Shown here one piece after another: positions 4,425 to 5,042 of a DNA stretch of 5,042 bases. Position 1 is the stretch's first letter. The number at the start of each line of letters is the position of its first letter. The position numbers and the translations under genes are program-made. The DNA is from Candidatus Zipacnadia bacterium (lineage in GTDB: Bacteria > Armatimonadota > Zipacnadia > Zipacnadales > Zipacnadaceae). Location of the stretch: contig JALGTV010000128.1 in the NCBI GenBank assembly GCA_029821215.1, positions 1 to 5,042 of the forward strand, in the 5' to 3' direction. Under the pieces are notes generated by a model. That model worked only from the letters and a program-made list of their open reading frames with translations. It was not told the DNA's origin and did no database searches.

Positions 4425-5042
4425 GTGGTAACTGGCAGAGAAGAACTAAAAGCTGAAGAACTCGAGGACCGCGTAATTCGTATAGACCGCACCCGCAAGA
4501 CCGTTGCTGGGGGCCGCCTGTCCAGCGCCCGGGTGGTGATGGCCGTAGGTGATGGCAAGGGTAAGGTGGGGCTGGGAATAGGCAAAGCCCGCAATGTGCC
4601 GGAAGCAATATCCAAGGGCATCCGGCTGGCTAAGAAGAATATGATCCAGGTTCCACTGGATGGCTATACGATTCCGCACGCCATACAGGCCAAGGTAGGC
4701 GGGGCAGTTATCCTGCTCAAGCCCGCCTCACGGGGAACGGGCATCATTGCCGGTGGCGCTACCCGACAGTTAATTGAGGTCAGCGGGATTCGCGACATTC
4801 TCACCAAGTCGTTGGGCAGTGGCAATGTTATGAATCGGGCCAAGAGCTGTTTCAAGGCCCTGTCGCTGCTGCGGGATCCCCATGAGGTCGCAGAGCAGCG
4901 GGGGACGACTGTCCAGGAGATGCTGGGCCGAGAAATTGTCAGCGCTTACGCCCAGGAGGAAGCAGCCAAAGAGGAAGCCGAAGAAGTTGAGGAAGTCGTA
5001 GAAGTAGCCAAACAGGAAATCGAAGAAGCGCCAGAAAAACCG
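4425..5042 (+). CDS. rpsE: 30S ribosomal protein S5, 3' end beyond the window
   Basis: S5 is a small-subunit protein at the decoding-site back face, involved in mRNA unwinding and translational accuracy. The 206 residues visible contain the N-terminal dsRBD-like S5 domain, with RVIRIDRTRKTVAGG (16-30), VGDGKGKVGLGIGKARNVPEAI (41-62) and AKKNMIQVPL (69-78). The C-terminal domain follows, with KVGGAVILLKPASRGTGIIAGG (90-111) and VSGIRDILTKSLGSGN (119-134), then RDPHEVAEQRGTTVQEMLG (150-168). From about 171 a Glu/Ala/Val-rich, strongly acidic tail begins and is still open at the edge, so the protein exceeds the usual 160-175 residues. The start is uncertain. GTG 4425 gives a normal N-terminus but is 12 bases from GGGGAG (4407-4412); ATT 4419 has ideal spacing but is a rare start. 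The usual upstream partner rplR is absent; ilvB and a private promoter precede it. Confidence 0.95.
   Translation, partial: MVTGREELKAEELEDRVIRIDRTRKTVAGGRLSSARVVMAVGDGKGKVGLGIGKARNVPEAISKGIRLAKKNMIQVPLDGYTIPHAIQAKVGGAVILLKPASRGTGIIAGGATRQLIEVSGIRDILTKSLGSGNVMNRAKSCFKALSLLRDPHEVAEQRGTTVQEMLGREIVSAYAQEEAAKEEAEEVEEVVEVAKQEIEEAPEKP

Noticed and set aside
4271..4679. - strand ORFs around the ilvB-rpsE junction
   Set aside because: They overlap the conserved S5 N-terminal domain in antisense and have Pro/Ser/Leu-rich translations without known motifs.

Overview
The window is bacterial and moderately GC-rich by eye, with strong Shine-Dalgarno (SD) sites. It carries the leader and first genes of a branched-chain amino acid operon, followed by a separate ribosomal protein gene. 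A canonical T-box riboswitch points to the phyla where these are common (Firmicutes, Chloroflexota, Actinobacteria, some others). The short, MRSD-starting IlvD and the S5 with a long acidic tail would suit a Chloroflexota or deep Firmicutes lineage. That placement is a low-confidence guess.

Layout. Bases 1-260 hold an essentially complete T-box leader: Stem I with a GUC (valine) specifier at 95-97, a T-box/antiterminator at 198-233, and an intrinsic terminator at 221-258. Bases 261-413 contain no convincing gene. They hold low-complexity trinucleotide-like repeats and then a perfect 19-bp tandem duplication that carries the ribosome binding site of the next gene. Bases 414-773 encode a 119-residue four-helix-bundle protein of the 23S rRNA intervening-sequence (S23) family. 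Bases 774-870 hold a second low-complexity repeat block; part of it is the exact reverse complement of part of the first block (16 nt). ilvD (890-2542) and ilvB (2583-4283) follow, 40 nt apart and each with a strong SD. After ilvB there is no small-subunit gene (ilvN/ilvH), only a 17-codon mini-ORF. Then come a TTGACA-17-TAATCT promoter, a GC-rich hairpin, and rpsE (30S protein S5), which runs off the right edge.

How it works together. Uncharged tRNA-Val should favour the antiterminator and so let transcription pass into the S23-like gene, ilvD and ilvB. IlvB (acetohydroxyacid synthase, large subunit) makes the acetohydroxyacids. IlvD dehydrates the dihydroxy acids to the 2-keto acids that give valine, isoleucine and, onward, leucine. 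The reductoisomerase (IlvC) and the regulatory subunit are not in the window.

Most notable point. The S23-like gene and its inverted low-complexity flanks sit exactly between the T-box terminator and the ilvD ribosome binding site. Removing about 261-870 would leave an ordinary compact T-box-ilvDB leader. The arrangement (complementary flanks enclosing an S23-family ORF) resembles the intervening sequences known from 23S rRNA genes, but here it lies in an mRNA leader. The second oddity is rpsE directly downstream of ilvB, away from its usual neighbour rplR and with its own promoter.
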